Source of the DNA: JBCBSZ01 sp039818945
GTDB taxonomy: Bacteria > Actinomycetota > Acidimicrobiia > Acidimicrobiales > Poriferisodalaceae
Reading direction: 5' to 3'
DNA length: 64,000 nt
Assembly (NCBI GenBank): GCA_039818945.1
Contig: JBCBSZ010000020.1
Span: 5,823-69,822, forward strand
Position numbers and translations under genes: made by a program. Positions 1-8,591 of the stretch are shown one piece after another. The stretch's first letter is position 1, and every line of letters begins with the position of its first letter. The notes under the pieces were generated by a model that saw only the letters and a program-made list of their open reading frames with translations, was not told the origin of the DNA and ran no database searches.

Positions 1-2
1 CG

Positions 3-1103
3 GTGGTGACCCCGTCGGGTCGGGTCGACGCCGACGTGACCATCGAGGGAGGTCGCATCCTCGCGGTCGGCACGGCAGGCCCGGCCGAGGCGACGATCGA
101 CGCGACCGGGCTGATCGTCGCGCCGGGGTTCATCGACCTGCAGGTCAACGGCGGGTGGGGCGCCGACATCACGTCCGAACCGGCCACGATGTGGCCGCTG
201 GCGGAGCGGCTGGTCGCGCACGGGGTCACCTCGTTCCTGCCGACCGTCGTGACCTCGCCGCCCGCAGCCGTGGGCGCGGCGCGGGGCGCGCTGCGGGGCC
301 GCCCGACCGAGTTCACCGGGGCCGAGCCGCTGGGGCTCCATCTCGAGGGTCCGTTCATCGCGCCCGCGAAGCGGGGCGCGCACGCGGCGGAGCACATCGT
401 CGCTCCGGACCTCGCGATCGCCGAGTCCTGGACGAGGCGGGACGGGGTCGCGATGGTGACCCTCGCCCCGGAGCTGCCCGGTGCGGGTGCGGTCATCGAG
501 CAGCTCCGCGCCGACGGCGTGGTGGTCGCCGGGGGGCACTCCGAGGCCACGGCGGCGCAGGCGAGCGCGGCGATCGACGCCGGCCTGACCCATCTGACGC
601 ACCTGTTCAACGCCATGGCACCGCTCGCCCACCGCGAGCCCGGCATCGTCGGTGTCGGCCTCGCCCGCAGCGATCTCACGGTCGGCCTGATCGTCGACGG
701 GCTGCACCTGCACCCTGTCACGGTCGAGGCGGTGTGGCGAGCGAAGGGACCGCACGGCGTCGTCCTCGTCTCCGACTCGGCCTCGGCGATGGGCCGTCCA
801 CACGGCGAGCACCGGCTCGGGGACCGGCGGGTCATCATCGACGAGACCGGCATCCGCACCCGCGACGGCACGTTGGCCGGGAGCGCCATCACGCTCGACA
901 TCGCCGTCCGCAACCTGGTGACGTTCACGGGCTGCTCACCGGACGAGGCGATCACTGCAGCCTCGACGACGCCGGCGAGGGTGATCGGCGCGACGTCCAA
1001 GGGCGAGATCGCCCCCGGGCGCGACGCCGACCTGACCCTGCTGTCGGCCGACCTCGGCGTGGTGGCCACGATCGTGGGCGGAGCGATCGCCTGGAGCGCC
1101 TGA
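3..1103 (+). CDS. nagA: N-acetylglucosamine-6-phosphate deacetylase, 5' end cut by the window
   Basis: Hydrolyses GlcNAc-6-phosphate to glucosamine-6-phosphate and acetate in the cytoplasm, in amino-sugar and cell-wall recycling. Amidohydrolase-family signatures are visible in order: APGFIDLQVNGGWG (N-terminal sheet entering the barrel), HLEGPF with its metal-binding Glu, GGHSEAT, THLFNAMAPL, and VSDSASAMG near the C-terminus with the catalytic Asp. All are typical of NagA. The first readable codon is GTG at position 3, but the protein opens directly in the first strand (VTPSGRVDADVTIEGG). NagA proteins usually have about 10-15 residues before this, so the true start is probably upstream of the window. 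It ends 10 bp before the convergent ole cluster. No nagB or PTS gene is in view. Confidence 0.93.
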   Translation: MVTPSGRVDADVTIEGGRILAVGTAGPAEATIDATGLIVAPGFIDLQVNGGWGADITSEPATMWPLAERLVAHGVTSFLPTVVTSPPAAVGAARGALRGRPTEFTGAEPLGLHLEGPFIAPAKRGAHAAEHIVAPDLAIAESWTRRDGVAMVTLAPELPGAGAVIEQLRADGVVVAGGHSEATAAQASAAIDAGLTHLTHLFNAMAPLAHREPGIVGVGLARSDLTVGLIVDGLHLHPVTVEAVWRAKGPHGVVLVSDSASAMGRPHGEHRLGDRRVIIDETGIRTRDGTLAGSAITLDIAVRNLVTFTGCSPDEAITAASTTPARVIGATSKGEIAPGRDADLTLLSADLGVVATIVGGAIAWSA

Positions 1104-1112
1104 CCGCCCGGC

Positions 1113-2087
1113 TCAGGTCCGCTGCTCCTCGAACCACCGCTCGAGGCGCTCGAACCCCTCGGCGAGCGGCACCACCGGCTCCCAGGCCAGGAGCTCCCGC
1201 GTGCGGCGCTGATCGAACCAGTGCGCGGTGGTGAGCTGCTCGGCGAGGAAGCTGGTCATCGGGGGCTCGTCGTCGCGTCCGAGGCCTGACCACGCCCGCT
1301 CGACCGCCAGCCCGCCGACGAACGCCACCCGCCCGGGCACCTTCAGCCCGGGCATGGTCAGCCCGGCGGCCCCGACGATCCGCTCGAGGAGCTCGCGCAC
1401 CGGGCGCGGCTCGCCGTTCGAGACCACCAGCGCCTGACCACTGGCGACCGGAGCTCGATCGACCGCGGCGACGAGCGCATCGGCCGCGTTGTCGACGTAG
1501 GTCGAGTCGATCAGCGCGGCCCCGGACCCGATGGTCGCCAGGCGTCCCTGCCGGGCCCGCTCGACGATGCGACCGACCAGCTGGGTGTCGCCCGGCCCCC
1601 ACACCAGGTGGGGCCGGATCGCCACGACATCGAACCCGGACCCGGCCCGGGCGAGCGCCTCCCGCTCGGCCATCGCCTTGCTCGTCGAGTAGTGGCCGCG
1701 GGTCGCGTCCGGGTCGGCCGCACCGGCGTCGGCGGCGACGAGCGCCGCTCCCCCGTGAGCGACCGACGGCGAGGAAACGTGGACGAACCGACCGACGCCG
1801 GCGCCCCGCGCCGTCTCCAGCAGCCGGACGGTGCCACCGACGTTCACCCGCTCGAAGTCCTCCCACGGACCGACCACGTCGACCTTGGCAGCGAGGTGCA
1901 CGACGGCGTCCTGGCCCTCGACGGCCCGACCGACGACCGACGGCTCGCCCACGTCGCCGAGCACCTCCGCGACCTCGCGAGCTGCCGACCGGCGCTGCAG
2001 CACCGTGACCTCGTCGCCCCGCGCGACCAGCCGATCGACCACGGCCGCTCCGATGCAGCTCGTCGCCCCGGTGACGAGGACCCTCAC
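1113..2087 (-). CDS. oleD: OleD-type NAD(P)-dependent 2-alkyl-3-ketoacid reductase
   Basis: Predicted third enzyme of head-to-head olefin synthesis. It would reduce the 2-alkyl-3-ketoacid made by OleA to the 2-alkyl-3-hydroxy acid used by OleC. The 324-residue protein begins with the Rossmann motif VTGATSCIG and has a YSTSKAMAE motif (Tyr-x3-Lys catalytic pair) of the extended SDR/3beta-HSD family, as known OleD proteins do. The GTG start at 2087 overlaps the oleBC stop by 4 bp (GTGA), so translation is probably coupled. An upstream extension of the frame would run inside oleBC and is rejected. The family assignment is clear; the specific OleD role rests on the oleA-oleBC neighbours. Confidence 0.88.
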   Translation of the reverse strand: MRVLVTGATSCIGAAVVDRLVARGDEVTVLQRRSAAREVAEVLGDVGEPSVVGRAVEGQDAVVHLAAKVDVVGPWEDFERVNVGGTVRLLETARGAGVGRFVHVSSPSVAHGGAALVAADAGAADPDATRGHYSTSKAMAEREALARAGSGFDVVAIRPHLVWGPGDTQLVGRIVERARQGRLATIGSGAALIDSTYVDNAADALVAAVDRAPVASGQALVVSNGEPRPVRELLERIVGAAGLTMPGLKVPGRVAFVGGLAVERAWSGLGRDDEPPMTSFLAEQLTTAHWFDQRRTRELLAWEPVVPLAEGFERLERWFEEQRT

Positions 2088-4660
2088 AGCCGCCCCATCC
2101 GCTCGCCGGCGAGCACACCGCCCGCCCACTCGGCGATGCGGCGCCGATCGATCTTGGAGTTGTGCCGGCGGTCCACCGGCAGCCGGGGCACCCGCAGGAC
2201 GGCGACCGGCGTCGGACGGTCGACGGCAGCGACGGCGACGCGGACGCTGTCGGTCACGGCCGGGCCCGCCAGCCCCGGACGACGAGCCGGAGGATCCGTC
2301 TCGACAACGACCGCCACGACCTGCCGACCGCTCGGGCCCACCCCCACCGCAGCGGCACGCCGCACCCCGTCGACGGTCTCGGCTGCGACCTCGATCGACA
2401 CCGGGGTGACCGGTCCGGCCGTGGTCGTGATGACGTGCTCGAGGCGGCCGCCGATCCACAGGTACCCGTCGCCGTCGAGCATCCCGACGTCGCCGCTGCG
2501 GTGCCAACGGGGCAGGAGCGACGACCGGTGCTCGGTGAGCCAGAGCCGGTCGTAGCCGTCCTTCACGTGGTCGGCGCTGATCAGCACCTCGCCGACCGTC
2601 CCGGGCACCGCATCCGGTTCCCCGGTCGCCCGACCCCGCTCGTCGAGCGCGCTGATCCTGACCTCGACCCCCGCGCGGGGTCGACCGACGCACACGCCGT
2701 CGCCACCTCGTCGTCCGCGCAGCTCGTCGAGCCCGATGTCGGCGACCGGGAGCACCTCGGTCATGCCGTACGGCGTGTGCGCCTCGGCCGCGGGCATCAG
2801 CTCGACGGCGGCGGCGAGGAGGTCCGGATGGACCGGCGCGCCGGCGGAGAGGAGCAACCGGACGCCCGACAGCGCCCTCCGGTGCGCCGCCGTGAGCCCG
2901 TCGGAGGTGGCGACCACGTTGGCCAGGGCGGCGGGCGAGGCGAACACGAGCGAGGCGTCGACCGCCTCGACCGCGTCGGCGAGCGCTCCGGCGGTCAGCG
3001 TCGCCGGCTTCGTGACGTCCATGTCCGGCACGACCGAGGTGATGCCGAGCGCCGGCCCGTAGAGGGCGAAGGGGGCGAACGCCGCGACGAGCGCGTCGTC
3101 GGGCCCGATGCCGTACAGCGCCCGGAGCTGGTCGCGCTGGGCCTGCACCTGGTGGTGGCGGTAGGCGACGCCCTTGGACGGGCCGGTCGAGCCCGAGGTG
3201 AAGACGACCGCAGCCGGCGCCTCGTCGCCCGGGGTCGGCGGAGCGGCGAGGTCCGCTCCGGCCTCCTCGACCTCGGCGAGCGTCGCCTCGATGCCGAGCG
3301 CTCGCCGGGGGCGCGGCCCGATCTCGCCGACGGCGATCCGACGACCCGGCCATCGGAGGGCCCTCGCCGCCACCATCGCCCGGTCGATGCCGATGAGGTG
3401 GTCGGGGTCGGCGGAGGCCAGCGCCCGGCTCATGTTGCGGGGCCCCAGGCCCGAGTCGACCAACACCATCACCGCACCCATCCGCCAGCAGGCGTAGAGC
3501 GCCACCGTCAGGTCGATGCCGGGCGGGATCATCAGCGCGACCCGGTCGCCCGGAGCGATGCCGTGGTCGATGAGGCCGGCCGCGAGGGCCCGCACCCGTC
3601 CGTCGAGCTCACCGAAGTCGATCGAGCGCCGCTCCCCATCGTGCAGCTCGACCACGGCGGGCCGATCGCTGTCCCGATGCCGATCGAGCTCTCGCCAGAG
3701 GCTGGCCCGAGCGGCGGCCGGGCCGGAGCGACCGGTCGGCTCGGGACGCTCGATCCAGCTGAGGACCGCGCCGGCCACGTCGGCGTCCTCCGGGACGAAG
3801 TGCGCCGCACCAACGAACCGATGGACGTCGGCGTGCGGCAGGCGCGCCTCGAGATCGTGGAGGTAGAGGTCGGAGAAGACCCGGTCGTCGGGACCCCACA
3901 GCAGCAGCGCCGGGGTCGCGTCGAGCTCGTTCAACCCGGCGGCGATCGTGTCGAGCGCCGCGGCCGACGGGTGCGTCGGATCGAGCGGGATGTCCTCGAC
4001 GAACTCGGTGATCGCCCGCCGACGAGCTGCGTCGGCGTAGGGCGCCCGGTAGGCGGCGCGGACCTCGGCCGGTGGCCGGGGGCGCGACATGGCCAGGGCG
4101 CCGTCGACGAACGCCGAGGTCGTGGCCGTGACCCGCTCGAGCACGCCGCGGGTTCGGGCCGCACGGATGAGGGCCGGAGCGGGCGAGCCCTCGGGCTGGT
4201 GCACGGCGGTGTTGCAGAGCACCACGCCGGCCAGCGCCGACGGCTGACGGCGGTGCAGCTCCAGCGCGAGTCCCAGGGAGATGGGCCCGCCCCAGTCGTG
4301 CCCGACGGTGACGACCGGACCATCGATGTCGAGCCGTTCGACGAGCGAGACCAGATCGGCGATGCGATCGGCGAGCCGACGACGCACCCCGGTCCGCTCC
4401 GAGAAGCCCATGTCGAGCTGGTCGACGGCCACCACCCGGACGTCGGACGGCGCCTCGCCGACGAGGTCTCTCCAGAGGTAGGACCACGACGGGTTGCCGT
4501 GCACGCAGACGAGCGTGTGGCGAGGTGCCGCCGGTGCGGTGTCGAGCAGGTGCCAGGTGCGGTCGTCACCGCGATGGTCGGGGGCGGTGACCAACCTCGA
4601 CCACCCGGGCTCCAGACCGGGCAGGCCCGGAGGAGGGAGCCGGGCGGCCTGCCGGCTCAC
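2084..4660 (-). CDS. oleBC: OleBC fusion: beta-lactone decarboxylase plus beta-lactone synthetase
   Basis: An 858-residue protein joining two olefin-pathway enzymes. Residues about 1-300 are an alpha/beta hydrolase of the haloalkane-dehalogenase type: oxyanion region HGNPSWSYLWR, nucleophile Asp in GHDWGG, catalytic His in GAAHFVPEDAD. This matches OleB, which removes CO2 from a beta-lactone to give the cis-olefin. Residues about 310-858 are an AMP-forming ANL enzyme with P-loop TSGSTGPSKGV and YGMTEV, matching OleC, which makes the beta-lactone from the 3-hydroxy acid using ATP. Fused OleBC proteins are known from actinobacteria. The GTG start at 4660 overlaps the oleA stop by 4 bp, and the stop overlaps oleD. 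A much longer open frame upstream is only the shadow of oleA. Confidence 0.92.
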   Translation of the reverse strand: MSRQAARLPPPGLPGLEPGWSRLVTAPDHRGDDRTWHLLDTAPAAPRHTLVCVHGNPSWSYLWRDLVGEAPSDVRVVAVDQLDMGFSERTGVRRRLADRIADLVSLVERLDIDGPVVTVGHDWGGPISLGLALELHRRQPSALAGVVLCNTAVHQPEGSPAPALIRAARTRGVLERVTATTSAFVDGALAMSRPRPPAEVRAAYRAPYADAARRRAITEFVEDIPLDPTHPSAAALDTIAAGLNELDATPALLLWGPDDRVFSDLYLHDLEARLPHADVHRFVGAAHFVPEDADVAGAVLSWIERPEPTGRSGPAAARASLWRELDRHRDSDRPAVVELHDGERRSIDFGELDGRVRALAAGLIDHGIAPGDRVALMIPPGIDLTVALYACWRMGAVMVLVDSGLGPRNMSRALASADPDHLIGIDRAMVAARALRWPGRRIAVGEIGPRPRRALGIEATLAEVEEAGADLAAPPTPGDEAPAAVVFTSGSTGPSKGVAYRHHQVQAQRDQLRALYGIGPDDALVAAFAPFALYGPALGITSVVPDMDVTKPATLTAGALADAVEAVDASLVFASPAALANVVATSDGLTAAHRRALSGVRLLLSAGAPVHPDLLAAAVELMPAAEAHTPYGMTEVLPVADIGLDELRGRRGGDGVCVGRPRAGVEVRISALDERGRATGEPDAVPGTVGEVLISADHVKDGYDRLWLTEHRSSLLPRWHRSGDVGMLDGDGYLWIGGRLEHVITTTAGPVTPVSIEVAAETVDGVRRAAAVGVGPSGRQVVAVVVETDPPARRPGLAGPAVTDSVRVAVAAVDRPTPVAVLRVPRLPVDRRHNSKIDRRRIAEWAGGVLAGERMGRL

Positions 4661-5676
4661 CAGCGCAGTTCGGTGATCGAGGCGTTGATGCCCGACCCGG
4701 CGCCCATGCACAGCACGACGTCGCCGGGCTCGAGGGTGTCCTGCACCGCAGCGAGGGTGAACGGGATGGCGGCCGGACCGATGTTGCCGAACATCGGGAA
4801 CGTCATCGGCACCCGGTCGGCGGCGAGGCCGAGGGTGTCGATCATGGCGTTCGTGTGCACCTTGGACACCTGGTGCAGGACGAAGCGGTCGGCCTCCGGC
4901 CAGCCGGTCGTGTCGGCGTCGTCCCAGGCCAGCTTGGCGAGGTCGGTGCCGGCATCGAGCAGTGCCTTGGCGTCGGTCGACATCCCGTCGAGCGAGCCGA
5001 TGCAGAGCTCGTGGTGCTCGGTCGCCGCCCGGAAGAAGCCGCGGACCACCCGGTGGCTCCCCGGGTTCTCCGAGTGGCGGCCCATCACCATGGCCGCGGA
5101 GCCCGAGCCGAGGGTGAGCGAGGCGAAGTTGTCGAAGAGGTCCTCGATCGTGGCGTCGGGTCCGTTGAGCGCGGCGATGGTGTTGTCGTGGATCTCCCTG
5201 GTCCCCTCGCCGTCGACGATCAGCGCGTAGTCGATCTGGCCCGACTCGAGCATCGTGCCCGCCATGTGCATGGCGTTGATGAAGCCGAGGCACGCGTTGG
5301 ACAGGTCGAAGTTCATGCACGTCGGCGGGAGGTCGAGGAGGTGGTGAACGGTCACCGCGCTCGACGGCTCCAGCCGCTCACGGCAGACCGAGCTGTCGAT
5401 CATCAACCCGATGCGGGCCCGGTCGACCCCGGACGCGGCGATCGCCGCCTCACCGGCCTGGGCTGCCGCCTGCATGAACGAGACGCCCTCGGGCCAACGA
5501 CGCCGCTCGTGCACACCGGCCAGGCTCTTGAGCAGCCCCGGCCGGGTGCCGGTCCGCTCGTAGAACGGGGCGAGCCGCTCGTCGATCTCCTCGGATGTCA
5601 CGACCTCCGGCGCCTCGCACGCCGCCACGGAGACCACGGCGACGTCCTCGAACCCGAAGCTTGCGTTCCCGCTCAT
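4657..5676 (-). CDS. oleA: OleA-type thiolase, acyl-CoA head-to-head condensing enzyme
   Basis: First step of long-chain olefin synthesis: non-decarboxylative Claisen condensation of two acyl-CoAs to a 2-alkyl-3-ketoacid. The 339-residue protein is a KAS III-like thiolase with nucleophilic Cys129 in DLSNACLGF. A Glu in the DGEGTRE stretch and the C-terminal NIGPAAIP and GAGSGINAS segments agree with the family. ATG at 5676 follows an AG-rich ribosome site (GGAGAGAGG). An in-frame ATG five codons upstream is possible but sits on top of that site. It heads the oleA-oleBC-oleD operon with 4-bp overlaps at both junctions. OleA is the committing enzyme, so the acyl-chain range would be set here. 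Confidence 0.9.
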   Translation of the reverse strand: MSGNASFGFEDVAVVSVAACEAPEVVTSEEIDERLAPFYERTGTRPGLLKSLAGVHERRRWPEGVSFMQAAAQAGEAAIAASGVDRARIGLMIDSSVCRERLEPSSAVTVHHLLDLPPTCMNFDLSNACLGFINAMHMAGTMLESGQIDYALIVDGEGTREIHDNTIAALNGPDATIEDLFDNFASLTLGSGSAAMVMGRHSENPGSHRVVRGFFRAATEHHELCIGSLDGMSTDAKALLDAGTDLAKLAWDDADTTGWPEADRFVLHQVSKVHTNAMIDTLGLAADRVPMTFPMFGNIGPAAIPFTLAAVQDTLEPGDVVLCMGAGSGINASITELRW

Positions 5677-5775
5677 GCGGCCTCTCTCCATCAGGTGAAG
5701 CAGTGAGTGTCCCACGGAGCGGGCGCCCACCTCGGACACCGACGGCCGGAAACACGGAGCCGGCCGCCGCCTCCG

Positions 5776-5781
5776 TAGCCT
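5776..5781 (+). promoter_or_regulatory. Putative -10 element (TAGCCT) for the rhomboid gene
   Basis: TAGCCT lies exactly 7 bp before the ATG at 5789, so transcription would begin at or next to the start codon. No clear -35 hexamer or ribosome site is seen. The same spacing recurs before several other genes here. Confidence 0.4.
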
Positions 5782-5788
5782 TGATCGT

Positions 5789-6439
5789 ATGGAGCCGATG
5801 GCCGCAGACCACAGGACCTGGTGGCAGCGGGCGCTCCGGCACGGCTTCGGGCTGGTCCTGGTGGCCGTCGCCGCGATCTGGGTGATCGAGGCGCTCGACA
5901 CCGTCGTGCTCGACGATCGGCTCCAGCGCAACGGCATCCAGCCCCGGCGTGCCGCCGGGCTCGACGGCATCCTCTGGTCGCCGTTCCTCCACTCGAACTT
6001 CGGCCACGTGTCGTCCAACACGCTGCCGCTGATCGTGCTCGGCGGCCTCGTCGCCGTCCGGGGGTTCCGCTACTGGGCGGTCGTGACGGCGATGGCGATG
6101 TTCGTCGGGGGCGGGCTGACGTGGGCGTTCGCCGGCTTCGGCAACCACATCGGAGCGAGCGGGGTGGTGTTCGGCTACTTCGGTGCCGTGCTGGGCGCCG
6201 CCTGGTTCGAGCGCCGCCCCCGACCGCTCGCCGCCGCCCTCCTCGCGATCTTCCTGTACTCCGGGTTCATCGCCGGCCTCGTCCCCCAGGAGGGCATCTC
6301 CTGGGAGGGGCACCTGTTCGGGCTCCTGGCCGGCGTCGCCGCCGCCAAGCTGATGGCCGAGCCGCGCCGCCGGCGCGACGAAGACGACCCGTCGAAGGTG
6401 CAACCCTGGGAGGCCGACGAGCCCTGGCTCGACACCTGA
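5789..6439 (+). CDS. Rhomboid-family intramembrane serine protease
   Basis: A 216-residue multi-pass membrane protein that cleaves other membrane proteins within the bilayer. Catalytic Ser124 lies in GNHIGASGVVFG and catalytic His175 in WEGHLFGLLAG, forming the rhomboid Ser-His dyad. The preceding HSNFGHVSSN segment (residues 68-77) gives the conserved His and Asn of the oxyanion region. About six hydrophobic segments fit the basic six-helix rhomboid. The C-terminus (from about 190) is a charged cytoplasmic tail with RRRRDEDD. The gene stands alone between the divergent ole operon and a convergent PPOX gene. Its substrate cannot be guessed from context. Confidence 0.9.
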   Translation: MEPMAADHRTWWQRALRHGFGLVLVAVAAIWVIEALDTVVLDDRLQRNGIQPRRAAGLDGILWSPFLHSNFGHVSSNTLPLIVLGGLVAVRGFRYWAVVTAMAMFVGGGLTWAFAGFGNHIGASGVVFGYFGAVLGAAWFERRPRPLAAALLAIFLYSGFIAGLVPQEGISWEGHLFGLLAGVAAAKLMAEPRRRRDEDDPSKVQPWEADEPWLDT

Positions 6440-6467
6440 GCTCGGCCGGCGTCGGGTGGACCGCCGC

Positions 6468-6986
6468 TCAGTCGGCGCCGTGACCGGCCTGCATCGCCTC
6501 GAGCGTGAAGGCCTGGAAGCGCTGCACGTCGAAGGCCACCACGAGCCGGGCGTCGGTCTCGATGATCACCCGGTGCGGTGAGTCGAGGAACTTGTTGAAG
6601 CTCTTGCGGTAGTCGTCGTCCGGGTTCTCGTCGACGCGCGAGAGCTTGGCGTAGAACCAGGTCTTCAGCTCGTCGAACCCGGGGTCACCCGGCGCGTGCA
6701 CGACGGACTCCCCCTTGAACGTCGCCGTGCGGCGCCCGGTGTTGATGACGATGCCCGACTGCGGCCGAGCCCGCAGCGCCGGGACCCGCTTGCGCCGCTC
6801 GGCACAGGTCGTCCAGAACTTGCCGTCGTGGTACACGAACGCCACGACGACCCCGACCGGGTACCCGTCGCGGGTCGTCCAGTTGAAGATGCACTCGCCG
6901 CCGGCGGCGAGGAGCTCCTCGACCTCGTCGTCGGTGAGCTGCATCCCCGTGAGGTCCTCGTAGTCGACCTGGCCGTCCCCGCTCAT
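6468..6986 (-). CDS. Pyridoxamine 5'-phosphate oxidase-like (split-barrel FMN/F420) protein
   Basis: A 172-residue protein with the split-barrel fold pattern: a strand GYPVGVVVAFVYHDGKFW, then RKRVPALRARPQSGIVINTG, then a strand with ATFKGESVV. Actinobacterial members of this superfamily bind FMN, F420 or heme and reduce or sense small molecules; which applies here is not visible. ATG at 6986 is preceded by a G-rich ribosome site (GAGGGGATGACGGG). It converges with the rhomboid gene and is divergent from the monooxygenase at 7092, with about 100 bp between, so the two could share a control region. It is a separate paralogue from the one at 44691. Confidence 0.75.
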   Translation of the reverse strand: MSGDGQVDYEDLTGMQLTDDEVEELLAAGGECIFNWTTRDGYPVGVVVAFVYHDGKFWTTCAERRKRVPALRARPQSGIVINTGRRTATFKGESVVHAPGDPGFDELKTWFYAKLSRVDENPDDDYRKSFNKFLDSPHRVIIETDARLVVAFDVQRFQAFTLEAMQAGHGAD

Positions 6987-7091
6987 CCCGTCATCCCCTC
7001 GTGACCGTCGTGCCGGCGCACCGTAGCCGGGCCACCTCGCTCCGACCGAGCCGGCCTCGGTAGCGTCGTGCCTCGACCTCAGGGGGATCTC

Positions 7092-8570
7092 GTGGAACAT
7101 GTGGACGTGCTCGTCGTCGGAGCGGGCATCTCGGGCATCGGCGCCGGCTACCACCTGCAGGCCCAGTGCCCGGACCGCAGCTACGTGATCCTCGAGGGGC
7201 GCGACCAGCTCGGGGGCACGTGGGACCTGTTCCGCTACCCGGGCGTGCGGTCCGACAGCGACATGCACACCCTCGGCTACAGCTTCAAGCCGTGGAAGCA
7301 CGAGAAGGCCATCGCCGACGGCCCGTCGATCCTCGAGTACCTCCAGGAGACCGCCGCGGAGTACGGCATCGACCGCAAGATCCGCTACGGCCACCAGGTC
7401 CGGCGAGCCGACTGGTCGAGCGAGGACGCCCGCTGGACCGTCACCGCGGAGCGGACCGACACCGGCGAACGGGTGCAGCTCAGCTGCTCGTTCCTGTTCA
7501 TGTGCTCCGGTTACTACTCCTACCGGGGCGGCTACACCCCGGAGTTCGTCGGGCGCGACGACTTCGCCGGCAAGATCGTCCACCCCCAGGAGTGGCCGGA
7601 CGACCTCGACCACACCGGCAAGCGGGTCGTCGTCATCGGCTCCGGCGCCACGGCGATGACGATCGTGCCGGCCATGGCGGGCGAGGCAGAGCACGTCACG
7701 ATGGTCCAGCGCTCGCCGACCTACGTGGTCGCCCGGCCCGACGTCGACCCGATCAACACGGCCCTGCGCAAGGTGCTGCCCGAGAAGGCCGCCTACGCCA
7801 TCACGCGCCGCAAGAACATCGTGCTGGGCCAGCTCTTCTACCGGAAGACCCGCACCAAGCCCGAGAAGGTGAAGGAGCAGCTGCTCGGGCTCGCCCGCAA
7901 GGAGATCGGCGACGACGTCGTCGACGAGCACTTCACCCCCGACTACAACCCGTGGGACCAGCGGCTCTGCCTGATCCCCAACGGCGACCTCTACGACGCG
8001 CTCAACTCGGGCCAGGCGTCGGTCGTGACCGACACGATCGACCGGTTCACCGAGCAGGGCCTCCTGCTCGATTCGGGTCGCGAGCTCGAGGCCGACGTCA
8101 TCGTCACGGCGACCGGGCTGCAGCTCGTCACGATCGGCGACATGGACTTCACCGTCGATGGCGAGCCCGTCGACTTCTCGAAGACCTGGACCTACAAGGG
8201 CCTCGCCTACTCGGGCGTCCCGAACCTCGTCTCGTCGTTCGGCTACATCAACGCCTCCTGGACCCTGCGGGCCGACATCACCTGCGGCTTCGTGTGCCGG
8301 CTGCTCAACCACCTGCGCGACACCGGCACCGACCGCTGCACCCCGACGCTGCGCCCGTCCGACGAGGGCATGGTCGAGCGACCGTTCATCGACGACTTCT
8401 CGTCGGGCTACATGCAGCGGATGATGCCGATGCTCCCCCGCCAGAGCGACCGCGAGCCGTGGGTCAACCCGCAGATGTACGCGGCGGACAGGAAGCTCAT
8501 CGAGGAGAGCCCGGTCGACGACGGCGTCATGCGCTTCGCGAAGGTCCGCACTCCGGTCGCGACCGGCTAG
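7092..8570 (+). CDS. Flavin-containing (Baeyer-Villiger type) monooxygenase
   Basis: A 492-residue class B flavoprotein monooxygenase that would use FAD, NADPH and O2 to oxidise ketones or soft nucleophiles. The first Rossmann site is GAGISGIGAGY at the N-terminus, followed by GGTWDLFRYPGVRSDSD. The Baeyer-Villiger fingerprint FxGxxxHxxxWP is present as FAGKIVHPQEWP, followed by the second Rossmann motif GSGATAM. Sequence style is closest to the EtaA/group I monooxygenases of actinobacteria. GTG at 7092 is chosen because AGGGGGAT lies 3-10 bp upstream; an earlier GTG at 7068 lacks a ribosome site. TAGCGT at 7061-7066 is a likely -10. Confidence 0.88.
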   Translation: MEHVDVLVVGAGISGIGAGYHLQAQCPDRSYVILEGRDQLGGTWDLFRYPGVRSDSDMHTLGYSFKPWKHEKAIADGPSILEYLQETAAEYGIDRKIRYGHQVRRADWSSEDARWTVTAERTDTGERVQLSCSFLFMCSGYYSYRGGYTPEFVGRDDFAGKIVHPQEWPDDLDHTGKRVVVIGSGATAMTIVPAMAGEAEHVTMVQRSPTYVVARPDVDPINTALRKVLPEKAAYAITRRKNIVLGQLFYRKTRTKPEKVKEQLLGLARKEIGDDVVDEHFTPDYNPWDQRLCLIPNGDLYDALNSGQASVVTDTIDRFTEQGLLLDSGRELEADVIVTATGLQLVTIGDMDFTVDGEPVDFSKTWTYKGLAYSGVPNLVSSFGYINASWTLRADITCGFVCRLLNHLRDTGTDRCTPTLRPSDEGMVERPFIDDFSSGYMQRMMPMLPRQSDREPWVNPQMYAADRKLIEESPVDDGVMRFAKVRTPVATG

Positions 8571-8573
8571 GAA

Positions 8574-8590
8574 CCGGGGCCGCCCCCCGG
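8574..8590. terminator. Short GC hairpin between convergent genes
   Basis: CCGGGG at 8574-8579 pairs perfectly with CCCCGG at 8585-8590 around a 5-nt loop, inside the 21-bp gap between the monooxygenase and the WYL regulator. It could end transcription from both sides. There is no T-tract, so this is tentative. Confidence 0.3.
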
Positions 8591-8591
8591 A

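Noticed and set aside
4661..5320. Long upstream extension of the oleBC open frame.
   Set aside because: It lies antisense-frame inside oleA; the GTG at 4660 with a 4-bp overlap gives the expected OleB N-terminus.
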